Source: Adiantum capillus-veneris (Eukaryota; Streptophyta; Polypodiopsida; Polypodiales; Pteridaceae). From it: DNA of 64,000 nucleotides. The position numbers and the translations under genes are program-made. Where the stretch lies: NCBI GenBank assembly GCA_014529385.2, contig CM043952.1, forward strand, positions 151,431,057 through 151,495,056, written 5' to 3'. Below, piece after piece: positions 21,321 through 32,784 of this stretch (position 1 is the first letter of the stretch; each line of letters opens with the position of its first letter). The notes under the pieces are model-generated. The model made no database searches and was not told the origin of the DNA. It was given only the letters and a program-made list of their open reading frames with translations.

Positions 21321-22210
21321 TGATCAGTTTCACCGCGACGAATGTCTACCACATAGCTCTTTTGTACTAACATAATGTTAATATGCATGGAAGCAACTCG
21401 GGATGGGGCACGGAGACTTAATGAGAGTGTCAATTTCACCAAAGTGAACTCAAGGGCTACTCGTTCTACTACACAAGCAAATCAACCACTTCGTAGTCAG
21501 AAAATCAGTATGCGTCCAATCTCACCACTCCAGGTCATCACGCCTTTTCGGCATCCAAACGAATCCGGAACGCCACGAAACTTAAGGAGAGGTATCACAA
21601 CACTTAAGGGCTCTGTCCTACCAAGTTCTGTCACCATCTGGGAAGGTACATAAATCACGATCCATCACAAAAAATGTGCAAAAAACTGAAACAGAAGTAC
21701 TTGGAAAGGTCTTCCTTAAGCATATAAACACTTATCCATGGTCAAAACATAAAAAAACAACCATTTTAACCTTCAAATCGATGCATTTAGCTCACAAACA
21801 ATGCGTCGTGAACCACAACAGAATTGGAAACGATTACACTTAGATTGTAGATCAAGAGACAAGGAACGCGATGTGCTATTCGGAAATGAATTCTGATCAC
21901 CAGCTCAAGAGAAAAGAAGATTACAAGTTGTAGCAGGAAGAGGCCTCCACAATGCACTTTTTTTATTCTTGAAACTAATGATGATTCTTTTCTCAAAACT
22001 AAGGGTTTTGACTTTAAAAGTTAAGGGGGCTTTCCCACGACCATCCAGCCTCTTACAAGGGTGTAGACTCAGAGGAGTAAAAAGGGTATTGTCTAATTAA
22101 ATCATGGTTACAACTTATCCTAGGCTGAATTACATGGCTTTCTTCGAAACAATAGAGTGTTTACAGGGTTTGATGTGCATATGTCTGTATATGTCTGTAT
22201 CCACCAAACA
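21321..22210 (-). repeat. 5' LTR of the 18-kb Ty3 element
   Basis: Partner of 4053-4942. The element-strand start is RC of ...CCACCAAACA at 22201-22210; its other end lies 3 bases from the PBS. A degenerate half of the palindrome (CATAAATCACGATCCATCAC) is visible near 21650 and near 4385 in the other LTR. Confidence 0.85.
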
Positions 22211-22215
22211 TGCCA

Positions 22216-22420
22216 TGATTCCGGTCGGGCACCACATTTGGCATGCATATCAATCAAAGCATTGCTGAGTCAACATCTTGCATAAAGTCACAAGCCTTCC
22301 AAGTGCAAATATGAGGAAAATTGCATAGAGCTTCCTTGCCATAGCCATGCTTGGTGTATATCCTGCAACACTTTCATGACGGTGCCACCTTTGACAGTCG
22401 CGTCTTTTTGTGTGGAGCTC
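22216..22420 (-). pseudogene. PPR-like relic at the retrotransposon insertion site
   Basis: Minus-strand fragments read YTKHGYGKEAL and, after a frame change, SNALIDMHAKCGA. These resemble consecutive pieces of PLS-class PPR proteins (typical GYTKHGxGKEAL and ALIDMYAKCG). Frames are broken and the match is short. The left flank at 3890-4052 keeps an open frame but shows no further PPR motif. Likely a gene relic; chance cannot be excluded. Confidence 0.4.
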
Positions 22421-22859
22421 GTTGATAGTTGGCGCGTGCACGGATGATCAGGATGCTCTTTGGCATGCACCTTGCAACAACCAGTGCTCCATAGGTTAAT
22501 AAGACATGAAAAGTGCCAGTGAGAGAATGTGTACATTTTCGAACTCGAAGGAATGCAGATCTCAAAACACACCTAGGTTTAGTGTGCCCTTGAGGAAAAA
22601 GTTTGATGATGTGTACATTTTTGAGCTAGAAGGAAATTACCAGAGCACATCTAGGTTTAGCTTAATCCCACGTGAGGATTGCATCTAAATTTTAAATCTT
22701 AGGGTAACAAAACCTACCAAAATTTAGAGTACTTTTGTGTAAAAACCTTCAACTTTAGAAAATTTACATTGAATTTAGAGTAAATTAGTGTAAAAATCTT
22801 CAAATTTATACAACTTACCATTTAAAGGAAAAGCATTTCGAACACTAGAAGGTGTGCAC

Positions 22860-23440
22860 AAGAAGAAGAAAGTCATGGAGAAAATTTGGAAACCAAAGTG
22901 GCCATAGTTTATGAAGAATTTTTAAAGAAGGTGATGTGGGGTGCCCTACCGACGGACGTAAAGATCTAGGAGAGAGGCATTGGGTCGGATCGATGCTGGG
23001 GGTGCAGGATAGCTAGTGAGGATCTCACCCACCTATTCATGGAATCTCAGGCGATCAGAGGCCTAGTAGGGAAAATATGCAAGTGGGTCGAAAGGACATG
23101 GCAAATCAAATTCTTAAGATTGATTTGTTTCTTGGTGGCAAGAAGTTGGGAAGCCTTGCTTTGCTCATTTGCACTCAAACTATCAAGTGCTTTTTCTTGC
23201 ATCATATATGGCAAGCAAGGAATCACCGTGTGTTTGAAGGAGATCTTGACGTGGCAATCTTCTCAGAGATTATACAAGAAATCAGAGTGGTGAAGTAACA
23301 CCTAGAGCTAGTTCACCTAAGTCAATGATGATAAGCCTTGATGAGAGGCATTTGACATCCAACTTGTAAGCTCTAGCACCTCAAGGCTCGGTTTGAGCTT
23401 GAGGTTGGTTTGTAATTTTATGATGTGCTTAATACAATTT
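22860..23440 (+). pseudogene. LINE 3' fragment with RT-associated zinc-binding domain
   Basis: Reading RGIGSDRCWGCRIASEDLTH then LF matches the C-X2-C...H pattern of the zinc-binding domain at the C terminus of plant LINE reverse transcriptases. ALPTDVKI lies before it, and IKCFFLHHIWQARNHRVFEG after one frameshift. No RT core is present upstream, so this is a 5'-truncated copy. Confidence 0.65.
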
Positions 23441-23800
23441 AGGGCATGGGGTAGATGCAAGAAGCAGAAGGCCAACAAATGCTAGAAGCACCACTGCAGG
23501 GTATGGCCTAAACACACCTAGACAACTCCCCTATCACCTCCGGCTTCTCTCAAGAAAGATTCTCTAGAGGGTCAAAGGCTTGTGTGTTGCATAAGATGAA
23601 TAAAAAATGGAGTGGATTCTCTATTGCAATCATGGAAGCTTGGGGTAGCCTCAAAGATCCTCGAGAGGGATTGGCACAAAGTGGTTTTATGGTGGTACAC
23701 AAATGGAAAAGGAGGCTCTAGGCGAGCTTCGGTATGGCTCACATGATAGCACATATATAGGGTGAAGGCATAGATCTAAAGCCCCATTCTTGATGCTGAA

Positions 23801-23803
<3 letters not shown>

Positions 23804-23876
<73 letters not shown>
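23804..23876. repeat. (GA)n microsatellite
   Basis: Uninterrupted GA run of about 36 units. Confidence 0.98.
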
Positions 23877-23879
<3 letters not shown>

Positions 23880-24435
23880 TGATGAAGGCAGTGCTGATTG
23901 ATCTATTGCACTACATTGACACCAAATTCTACACCTGATCTGCACTATTGACCGAGGAAGGGGCTATCTATCTATTGGCTTGCTAGCTTAGAGGAGGAGG
24001 AAATGATGAGTACTCCGCTCGTGTTAGATTATGCCGGCCATGTAGACAAGTAAGGGTGGCCACCCTTGACCTCCCACATAACAACACTATGGTGCATGTC
24101 TTTCCTTTGTTTCTAGGCATCTACTACATGGCATAATGTGTGCTCTACTATGATGTCAACTCTATGGGGTTCAGAAACTATGTAGAGAAGGATATGGTTT
24201 AAGCTATCCAATGTTTATAACCTCCTCCATTTCCAGCACATGCCCCCCCTCCCCCCAGCTATATGGTTCTAGCGATATCCACCACCATCATATTATTACC
24301 ATAATTTAAGAACTGCAAGCACTCTATCTTTTCAACTAGTAGTAATTAACTGCCAATTTATTTGCAAAAAACTATTATGTAAATCACATCTATCATCAAA
24401 ACATCTTCTCCTTGCAATATGTTGAGGCAAGAAAG

Positions 24436-24436
<1 letters not shown>

Positions 24437-24523
<87 letters not shown>
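24437..24523. repeat. Compound (TG)n(AG)n microsatellite
   Basis: A TG run at 24437-24480 switches directly to an AG run at 24481-24523. Confidence 0.98.
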
Positions 24524-24525
<2 letters not shown>

Positions 24526-26265
24526 AAGAAGAGGTTTGTTGGGTTACTTTCAAACTATGGCATGTATGTTGTTTGGTATTCTTTAGAATATGATGTTCAA
24601 TAAAAAATAATTAGAAATGGTGATTACTTTTGAGTTACATTTCAAGCTAATAAGAGATATGCATGAGCATACATTTCCACAAACAAAGACGTGCATGCAT
24701 GTTACATTTGATTGTTTGGTGATTGAAGGATTGCACAATCTAATGTAGAATTTTCTCATGCCACACTAATATTTCAAAATATCATCATGTAATAAGAGCA
24801 TTAAAAAGCTCAAAAATAATGTTTCAATTCCAAAATCTTGAAAACAAAAGCTCGCAAATATAAAATCCCCCCATGGAATTGGGTAGTCCCGAGGGATTCA
24901 CTCTATATACAAAATGGGATGCCACCTGTGAGCGGACAACTTTGATAAAAACCCTATATACGACTCATATTAGGAAATATGACCCCCCTTTCTATGCTTA
25001 TACGACAATCAATGAAGAAAACTATCATACCCCTATCTTAAATATAAAATTTAGGTCTCACATGATCTAACTGAGTAAACTAGTCAAAGAGTGTGTAGCA
25101 TAGTGATTGGCAAAGTACTAAGGAACCACTTTTGTTGATAACTAGCTCAATGTCTCTTAGTTTGACTTTCAAAATATGTGTCCGATTAGCATGCACTCTA
25201 GCTACTCGTCCAATTCTGACCCATCCAAAGCTGGTGTAAATCAACCCTTTACCTGCTCCAAATCAGCCCTTATCTATGATCGGCTTGATGCAAAATTTGA
25301 TATGTGAGGTGATAAAAAAACTTCCCCTAAATTCATCCGAGTTCTAATGCACATCAGGACCCCCCTCCCACCCCCACCCCCCATAAATATGATATCCCCC
25401 TCCCTTATTGTTAAGCTTGGGAGATAAATTATTGGGGTCTTGCCCCTAACTTATACGCTTACGTAAATTGTAAAAAACCCCCTTTACCTGCACTTACGTG
25501 GTGTGGTAAGTTTTCCATGGTGAATCCTCCGGGTGGGTAGTAAAGTACCAAAACTAACTAAAAGTTAGGAGCAATTTGAGGATGTCTGCAGGCAGAATTG
25601 TAGGAGTGATATTAGCCACCTACAGAAGTGATCTCATGGAGCAATACAAAGAGAAGTTTTTCTACTCAATATGGACTACAATTTGGCTAGAGGGTTTAGC
25701 TTAATTTCACTCCTACCATTTTTAATAAAGGTGCCAATGTTGCTGCCTGCAAAGCTAACATACCAACTTGGGAGTGACCTACCAAGAGATACAAAGATGA
25801 TCTCTTGATGAATTGTAAAGAGGAATTGTTCCCCTCATCATGGAGAATATATCTACCAAATAAATCCCCAAGATTCACTTGGAGGAGTTATCTACACTTT
25901 CTATAAAGAGTGAAACAAAGAAGGATGCATTGATCCCTTTGTACACAGTTGTACCTAGGTGTACCTTAGTGCTTAGAGCCTAGTATTGGTGCCTAGTTCC
26001 AAGATAGTATTGGGCTAGAGCAAGGATATCACTACACATTAGGTAGTGAGCTTATCAAGGTGGTGAAGTGATGCTACTAGGAAGAACACTCACATCTTAG
26101 CATTGGGAAGAAGAAGAGAGAGCATAGTGTGAGGCATTAGCTCATTTTGTATAGAGTGTTGTTAGCTGAAAAAACACACTCATTGCACTTGGGATTTTAG
26201 CCTCCATCTTGCGTTTGGGGATTATCCATTGATTCTCTCAAAAGTAGCTATATTGTGTATCATAG

Positions 26266-26355
26266 GTACTTTACAGTACCTGTCAAGGTACTCTAGAGTA
26301 CCTTCTATAGACAGTAAAAAGTACCTTAATGTACTTATTTGTGTACTTTAAGTAC
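26266..26355. promoter_or_regulatory. Cluster of eight GTAC motifs with a 20-bp palindrome
   Basis: GTAC at 26266, 26276, 26288, 26298, 26321, 26331, 26343 and 26352. The 20-bp AAGGTACTCTAGAGTACCTT at 26285-26304 is a perfect palindrome. GTAC is the core bound by plant SBP-domain factors, including copper-response elements. No gene starts nearby, so a regulatory role is unproved. Confidence 0.3.
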
Positions 26356-26439
26356 TTATATTGTATCCCATTGTAGTCCTCTAAATAATATAGCTTTCCA
26401 TTACACTATATCATTGTCTCTCACCATAAAGTTTGCTTC

Positions 26440-26610
26440 TCTAGGATGAGCAAACCTAGCTCTTTAGTAACTCAAACTCCTTATTAGTCACCATAAGCAT
26501 TGAGCTCCAATGTTGGTAGCAACTTATTTTTCCAGAGGTTGACCTCTTGCTTCATAAGTGGCAGTTCTAGCATTTCATGGCCAAAATTCTTGATGTGCTC
26601 ATCTGGTTTG
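26440..26610 (-). pseudogene. ORF3 homologue, downstream half (split by copia element)
   Basis: Minus strand reads KPDEHIKNFGHEMLELPLM and then QEVNLWKNKLLPTLELN. It aligns residue by residue with TPDEVVKNHGHDMITLPLM...QEVRLWQQKMLPELEPN in ORF3 of the 18-kb element. Its upstream half is at 32785-33104; the copia element sits exactly between them, with GTTTG on both sides. Confidence 0.75.
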
Positions 26611-26809
26611 TGTTAGGTTTCAAGCCTCATGGCCGGTCTCGATCGGGCACCCACCCACTCTCTACTGTATTCTTTGTTCATAATGCCAATAAAGAGTAGA
26701 GAGTATTATGCTCTCTAGTGCTCCACCAAGTGACTGTGTCTACTCCTTCTCCTTCTCCTTCCCCCTTCTCTCCTTCCCTCTCTTGCACTCACCATTGCAA
26801 CTACCGCAA
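26611..26809 (+). repeat. 5' LTR of copia element
   Basis: About 199 bp, matching 32596-32784 with many substitutions and a few small indels. It shares the block ending CACCATTGCAACT. Confidence 0.85.
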
Positions 26810-26810
26810 G

Positions 26811-26822
26811 TGGTATCAGAGC
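26811..26822 (+). other. Primer binding site, tRNA-Met-i type
   Basis: TGGTATCAGAGC, the standard 12-base complement of plant initiator tRNA-Met, one base after the LTR. Confidence 0.9.
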
Positions 26823-27513
26823 CCATGAGGTAGCCCCGGCATCTTCCCTTTTCTACTTGCTTGTGCATTGAACTTTGGAATCAAGGGAATCTTGGGAAGC
26901 ATATGCACGTAGGCACCGGCAACATCGAAGTGAGCCATTGAAGGTGAAGTCGAACAGTTTAGCAGGGCACAATTAATCGACAGTAGGGTTGGGGACTAAA
27001 CCCATGATCTAGAATTTGTGAGAAGCTGAGCAGCAAGAAATTGAGCCCGTGAGGCAGAGCCGATAGCAGGACAAGGTTGCTGAGCGTTGGCAGCGAGCAG
27101 GAGTAGATAGGAATGAGCTACAACAATTAAGCAATGCTTGGAAGCCATTGAAGGGAAATCAGTCAAGCTCTGTATGAAAAGAATCGAGAAAGGCATGGAA
27201 CCGAGCAGCTCGGCATGGAAATTGAGAGAGAGAGAGCTTGAGCATCAAAGCTTGAGCTAGGAGAGCTTGAGGCATCGAGCCCGTGTAGTAGCAGCTGAAG
27301 CCGACCACACATACCCACACACTCGCTCATTTGACAATTCTGTGTAGCTCGTCAGATCTAATTCTTTCACCATTTCAATTAAAAGCTTTTGTTAATTGAC
27401 TCATTACATAATTTAATTGTGTGCAAGGGATCGCTCCCACCGCCAATCCGGCGACTCTTTGACCCTGCTCACACACACACCAGAGAGGGTGAGAGAGAGA
27501 GATACTTTCACCA

Positions 27514-27598
<85 letters not shown>

Positions 27599-28837
27599 AG
27601 GGATTTACAATTTCAACATAGAAGACCTTGACTTTGGCGATTCACCATCAACATCAGCCAGTTCTTCGATCCGGTGGTGGAAGGAGACATCAGTTTCACT
27701 TTTCAACAACGACTCAGATTCTCGACGATCTCGACGTCTTGAGACCTCTCATTACGGGTGGATTTTGACATCCAACCCGATGTTGGGTTTTTCGCGGACG
27801 ATTGTTTTCCCATGGATGGATGTGCTTGCGATGCACATGGGTGAGGTGCCTCTACCATAGAGGAGTGACACCCGGCATCACACCGAGCGCATCGATCACA
27901 TTTTATGGCACGGTTTTTGGCTTCAACTCTCTTGATGGCTACTCAACTAGCACATTTCTATCCCCCGATGGAAATCAGCATCGACATTCCCATTCTACAC
28001 CAAAACGCATGTACACAGGGGATGTTTTGAGCCCACCTACACCAATTTCTCTAGGTTTCCAAACACTTACAGGCAAAGCACCTTCCAAGTGATTTTGGCA
28101 GTCATTTTGACAGCAGTTTCTCTACGAGATGCATGTTTGTTTTAGCACACCATAGTGATATTGGGCTCTTTTGAGATCAGATATCCCCGCAGGAATACTT
28201 TTTCCTGTACACAGTAATTCTTGGGGGCGTGTTTGAGCGCGGTCACTCATGTACATTGAGTTGCGGACGCTGCCCATTGTACTATGTGTGTAGTAATTTT
28301 TTGGCTATTTTGGCAGTTTTCTTGGCCGTTTTTGAGACTCGGACTGGAAGAGCCCTTTCCGAGACTGTGGCTAGTCATTTTGTGTCTGCTTTAGCTTTTG
28401 GAGGGTCGTTGCATGAGGTTTTCTTTCAGCTGGGGTATTCTCAAATGTTGAGATACCTTCAATGATACAGGTAGCTTGAGTTCCCTCTTATAGTACCCTC
28501 GACATAAGATATGTATCTGGGTGGTTTCTTATGCTTTTGACACCGAGCTGGCGATCACACAGTAGTGGGTTTGAGCAGTTTATACCCAATGATTTTTTTG
28601 AGTAGTTTATGTGCTTACTTTTGTACTGTTGGGTTTGAGAGTTTGCTCCCCGTACAAAGGAGACTTTCTTGGATTTTTCCCACGAGTCCATTTTATGCGT
28701 GCTTGGCACTTCTAGTTGTTCTTACACAATGATTTTACTACTTTTGGTTTGAGTTTTTGCTCATGTTTTAGGGGAAACTCTGCCAAAATTATCCCAGGCA
28801 ATTCACCATAAAGTTTTTGACTATATTCTCTTGAGTC
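26823..28837 (+). other. Long leader of the copia element
   Basis: Two kilobases between PBS and the gag ATG with no recognisable domain. It includes the GA microsatellite and a 96-codon open frame (27802-28092) that I could not match to anything. It may include inserted foreign sequence. Confidence 0.45.
27517..27597. repeat. (GA)n microsatellite in the copia leader
   Basis: GA run of about 40 units between PBS and gag. Confidence 0.97.
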
Positions 28838-29404
28838 ATGGTTGTGAGTAGTGCTTCCAAAAGAGAAGAGTACTACATCAAAAAGTTTGATGGCACAAAC
28901 TTTGTTATTTGGTGGCAATGTATGCAAGATGTTTTGATCAACGAAGGCTTGATAGCACCCTTGCATGAAAGAAGAGAGAATGTATACACTGATGAACAGT
29001 GGGAAGACTTGAATGAGCATGCTATGGCCACCATTCGCCTGCAACTTGCTGAATGCATTTAATTTACCATAATCGATAAGACCAATGCAAAAGATTTATG
29101 GGAATGCGCAACATGGAATGACAATAATGCCTCGAACAAGGTTTTCTTGATGAAGAAGCTTATGTGCATGAATATGAAAGAGGGCAGTAATGTTAGTTCT
29201 CACTTGAATGAGTTCAACAACATCTTTTCACAAATTACTTCAAAAGGCCTCAATTTCAGTGATGAAACGAAGGCTATTTTCTTTCTATGCTTGCTATCAT
29301 CGTCATTGACTACCTTCAACACAGCCACCATAAGAAATTTTGCACCTAATGGCAAGCTAGTTTTCAGCGATGTTGCTAGTGCATTTCTCACTGAGGAGAT
29401 TTGA
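28838..29404 (+). pseudogene. gag of the copia element
   Basis: ATG at 28838: YYIKKFDGTNFVIWWQCMQD is the usual start of copia gag (F-D-G-x-N-F-x-x-W). It continues LLSSSLTTFNTATIRNF in the same frame after one TAA at 29060. The frame ends at 29402. Confidence 0.8.
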
Positions 29405-31010
29405 CGTTAATATCTTGATGCAAGTGGGCATGGTCATGCATATGTGGCTAGTGGTAATCGTTACAAGCAAAGGTAGAGTGATCGCAACCTCAATTCTCAG
29501 GATTGCAAGCAAGGTCGTAAGCAAGAGTCACGGCAAAGACATGCAAAATGTTGAGTGTTACTACTTCCATAAAAAAGGACACTTGAAGAAAGATTTACAC
29601 ACAATATAGCGTGATAAGGGCAAAGAGAATGCGAAGTTTGACAAACCCAAAAGCAGTGTGAAAATTGAAGAGATTAATGTGGTTGAGTATCCAACCATTG
29701 AGACAATTTCTAACTTGCCAAATGATGTGTTGATTTTCACATCGGATTTGAGTCCTAATGCATTGTTAGCTCTTGACGAGTGTTATGCACAAAATTGGAT
29801 TGTGGACTCAGGTGCTAGCTTTCACGTGACTCCTCACAAGGAGTGGTTTTCTACATACACTGCCATGCATGGCACAATGAAGCTAGGAAATTCTTATGAG
29901 CTTGATATATGCAGTGTGGACGTCATCAAGTTTTCTATGTGTAATGGCACTAATTTTATGATGCACAATGTTAGAAATGTATCCAAATTGACAAAGAGTT
30001 TGATGTATGTTGGACAGCTAGATGATTTGGGTTACACTACCATATTTGCTCATAGTTCTATTTGATCATAGTTCTTGGATTATCAAGAAGGAAAATCTGG
30101 TCATGCTTAAAAGCTAGAAGTTTGGCTCATTGTACTCAATTTATGTCTCTTTTGTGAAAGAGAATTCTATTTGTGTAGCCGAGCTATCGTCTATAGAGCT
30201 GTTGCATAGCCGGCTAGGAAATATGAGTGAGAAGGGAATGAAAGTCTTGCAGCATTTTGGTTAGATTACTCTAACTTCTTTTTATGTGAGCATTGTATCT
30301 ATGGAAAATAGACTAGGTTGACATCAGCCGCCCTTTGGACAAGGAGTTAGGGAGTCCTCTTGATCTCGTTCATAGTGACTTGTGCGGACCTATGCCAGTC
30401 AAGTCTCTAGGGGGAGCATTATACTTCCTGACATTCATAGATGACTCTACTAGAAAGGTGTGGGTTTATCTATTGAAGCAAAAGACCGACATCTTTAGTG
30501 TCTTTTAGAATTTCTTAGCATTGGTAGAGAACCAATCAGGTAGAAAGCTTAAAGATTTGCACAATGAAGATGGAGGCGAGTACATCTCCTCCCAGTTCAA
30601 GGACTTTTGTAGCAAACGAGGCATTAGAAGACAGTTTACCACGCCTTACACACCTACCCAAAATGGTGTGGCTAAGAGGATGAATAGAACCATTCATGAA
30701 CGGGTCACTTCTATGTTGTCCATGGCCAACTTACCTCAAGAATTTTGGGGAGAAGCTGTTACAATGGTTGCTTACTTGATCAATTGGTCACCTAGTACAC
30801 CAGTAAAGTACAAGGTTCCATAGGAGATGTGGATGGGCAAAGAGCCCAAAAATGATAGGTTACGTGTATTTGGGTGTGAGGCATTCTCACAAGTGCCAAA
30901 AGAGCTTAGACAAAAGCTAGACCTCAAATCACACAAGTGCATCTTCATTGGGACGGAGAGATGGGATATCGTCTCTGGCACTCAAAATCTAAGAAGGTTA
31001 AAAGAAGCTC
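29370..31010 (+). pseudogene. Zinc knuckle, protease and integrase of the copia element
   Basis: A knuckle relic CYYFHKKGHLKKD lacks its second and last Cys. The protease active site is intact: NWIVDSGASFHVTPHKEW (29658-30065). The integrase is recognised from LLHSRLGNMSEKGMKVL, CEHC, VHSDLCGPMPVKSLGGALYF, DGGEYISSQFKDFC and TPTQNGVAKRMNRT. The last has Lys where the catalytic Glu should be, and the second Asp context reads NEDGGEY. Stops occur at 29607, 30063 and 30821, with frame shifts between. Confidence 0.85.
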
Positions 31011-31239
31011 ATAGGTGATATTCAAAGAGTCTAAGATGCATAGAAAGCCAGTCAAAGACATTGAGTATCACAGAGTACGATTTGAGGATGGTACCTCTCC
31101 ACCAGTTATATAGAATGTTGGACATGCTAGTGATGCACCTTCCACTAGTACACACACACACATGCTACTCCAGAGAGAGAAAAATCCAGTAGTCAGGTAC
31201 TTTGGAGATCTACTCGTACATCTTGTGCACTTGAGCATT

Positions 31240-31630
31240 TTGAGCCAGGATTAGACTACTTGCTAGTCATTGACTGCGGGGTGAACCCACTTGCTACAAA
31301 GAGGCCATTCAAATGGACGATAATGTGAAGTGGGAAGAGACTATGCAATCTGAGTATAACTTGATCTTATCGAATGAAACTTGGGAATTGATAGAGTTAT
31401 CTACGTCATTTCCATGCAAATGGGTGTACAAGAAGAAGTATATCACGGATGATCCCGAGCCTAAGTATAAGGCTATATTGGTTGCTAAAGGATTCAAGCA
31501 AACGAAAGGCATGGATTTCGATGAAATCTTTTCTCCTATGGTCAAGATGACTACATTGCTTCTTGTGGTTTGTCTAGTAGCCATCGAGGACATGGAATCG
31601 GTCCAAATGTATGTGAAGGGAAAGCATTGA
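31240..31630 (+). pseudogene. Reverse transcriptase N-terminal part, copia element
   Basis: CKWVYKKKYITDDPEPKYKA, ILVAKGFKQTKGMDFDEIFS and PMVKMTTLLLVVCLVA match the copia RT start. The sequence then jumps to KAEMAKVLYSLVVGNLMF (about 31650), so the part with the YVDD active site, roughly 200 residues, is deleted. Confidence 0.85.
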
Positions 31631-31639
31631 GTACCCCAA

Positions 31640-32503
31640 TCCCAAATCAAATACTAAAAAGGCAGAGATGGCAAAGGTGCTGTATTCTTTGGTAGTTGGC
31701 AATCTTATGTTTGCCATGGTTAGCACACAACTAGACATTGCATATGTGGGAGTGGTTATTAGGTTTATGGAAAATCCATGCAAAAAGCATTGGGAAGCAA
31801 TGATACATCAAGGGCTCAACTAGCAAGTAAGTGCTTATGCTTTGGGAACAATGATGCATCCATACTTGGATACATTGATTTGGATTAGGTGGGTTGTGTG
31901 GACACTAGGCAATCCACATCTGGATACTTTTTCTTGTTCACTGGAGTGGTAATCTCTTGGAGATCATGTCTCCAAAATAGCACTTCGTCTTCCACCACTA
32001 AGGTAGAGTATGTTGCAGTTTGTGGTTTTAGTAAGGAAGCTGTGTGGTTATCTCGTCTAGTGGGAGACCTTGGTAGTTGTGTGGACACTAGGAAATCCAC
32101 ATCTTGCAATTTTTTCTTGTTCATTGGAGCGGTAGTCTCTTGGAGATTATGTCTCCAAAATAGCACTTCTTCTTCCACCGTTGAGGCAGAGTTTGTTGCA
32201 GTTTCTAGTTATAGTAAGGAAGCTATGGGGTTATCTCGTCTAGTGGGAGACCTTGGTATACACCAAATTCCAATGCTACATTGTGAAAGTGAGAGTGCAA
32301 TTGCGTTAGCAAAGAACCCCGTGTTTCACTCCAAGTCGAAACACATAGAGGTTAGGTATCATGTAGTACGGGATATTTTGGCTAGCAAACGGATTGAGTT
32401 AGTCAAAGTTCACACACATGAAAACCTAGCGGATGCTCTAACAAAGGTCTTAGCCTCAAAGCCATTTGCCACACATTGCATAGAGATGATGGACGTAGGG
32501 TGA
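31640..32503 (+). pseudogene. RNase H of copia element with 183-bp in-frame duplication
   Basis: CVDTRQSTSGYFFLFTGVVI...LSRLVGDLG is followed directly by a second copy CVDTRKSTSCNFFLFIGAVV...LSRLVGDLG. Starts 31893 and 32076 are exactly 183 bp (61 codons) apart. The rest (SESAIALAKNPVFHSKSKHI, ENLADALTK) is a normal RNase H end, stopping at 32501. Confidence 0.85.
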
Positions 32504-32584
32504 AGTTATGGTCATGCTTCACGTTTGTACAGTTGTACATAATACTCCCTACATTCTTTAGCCACTTGGGCCACGTTGGCCTTC

Positions 32585-32595
32585 AAGTGGGAGAT
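32585..32595 (+). other. Polypurine tract of copia element
   Basis: AAGTGGGAGAT immediately before the TG of the 3' LTR. Confidence 0.8.
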
Positions 32596-32784
32596 TGTTA
32601 GGTTTCAAGCCTTGTGGTTGGTCTTAACTAGGTGCCTGCCCACTCACTCTATTTCTTGTTCATAATGTCAATAAGGAGTAGAGAGTATTATGCTCTCTAG
32701 TGCTTCACCAAGTGACTGTGTCTGCTACTTCTTCTTCCCCCTTCTATCCTTCCTTCTCTTGCACTCACCATTGCAACTCCCATA
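32596..32784 (+). repeat. 3' LTR of copia element
   Basis: Starts TGTTAGGTTTCAAGCC like the left LTR. It ends CCCATA directly against the GTTTG target duplication; the canonical terminal CA is two bases earlier. Confidence 0.8.

Larger units (their letters stand above)
4053..22210 (-). mobile_element. 18-kb Ty3-type (Tat/Athila-like) LTR retrotransposon with extra ORFs
   Basis: Bounded by two direct repeats of about 890 bp (4053-4942 and 21321-22210), each starting TG and ending CA. Flanks TGCCT (4048-4052) and TGCCA (22211-22215) form a likely 5-bp target duplication with one mismatch. Reading the minus strand from the right: 5' LTR, PBS, palindrome-bearing leader, gag with zinc knuckles, protease, RT fragment, two H2C2 modules, integrase, second protease-like ORF, second palindrome block, coiled-coil ORF, PPT, 3' LTR. 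LTRs differ at several percent of sites by eye and every frame is broken, so the copy is old and dead. The pol order and tRNA-Asp-like PBS fit the Tat/Athila side of plant Ty3 elements. It sits about 1.3 kb upstream of the GUN1 start codon. Confidence 0.85.
23441..26430. other. Repeat-rich intergenic stretch, no gene recognised
   Basis: Contains (GA)n at 23804-23876, (TG)n followed by (AG)n at 24437-24523, poly-C-rich stretches near 24240 and 25360-25400, and the GTAC cluster at 26266-26355. I see no coding frame I can name. Confidence 0.5.
26611..32784 (+). mobile_element. Ty1/copia retrotransposon, decayed
   Basis: LTRs 26611-26809 and 32596-32784 (about 190-200 bp, TGTTAGGTTTCAAGCC start), flanked by the 5-bp duplication GTTTG (26606-26610, 32785-32789). 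A tRNA-Met-i PBS follows the left LTR and a PPT precedes the right one. Order gag, protease, integrase, RT, RNase H is copia. The leader is unusually long (2 kb) and includes a GA microsatellite. All genes carry stops or deletions. Confidence 0.9.
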
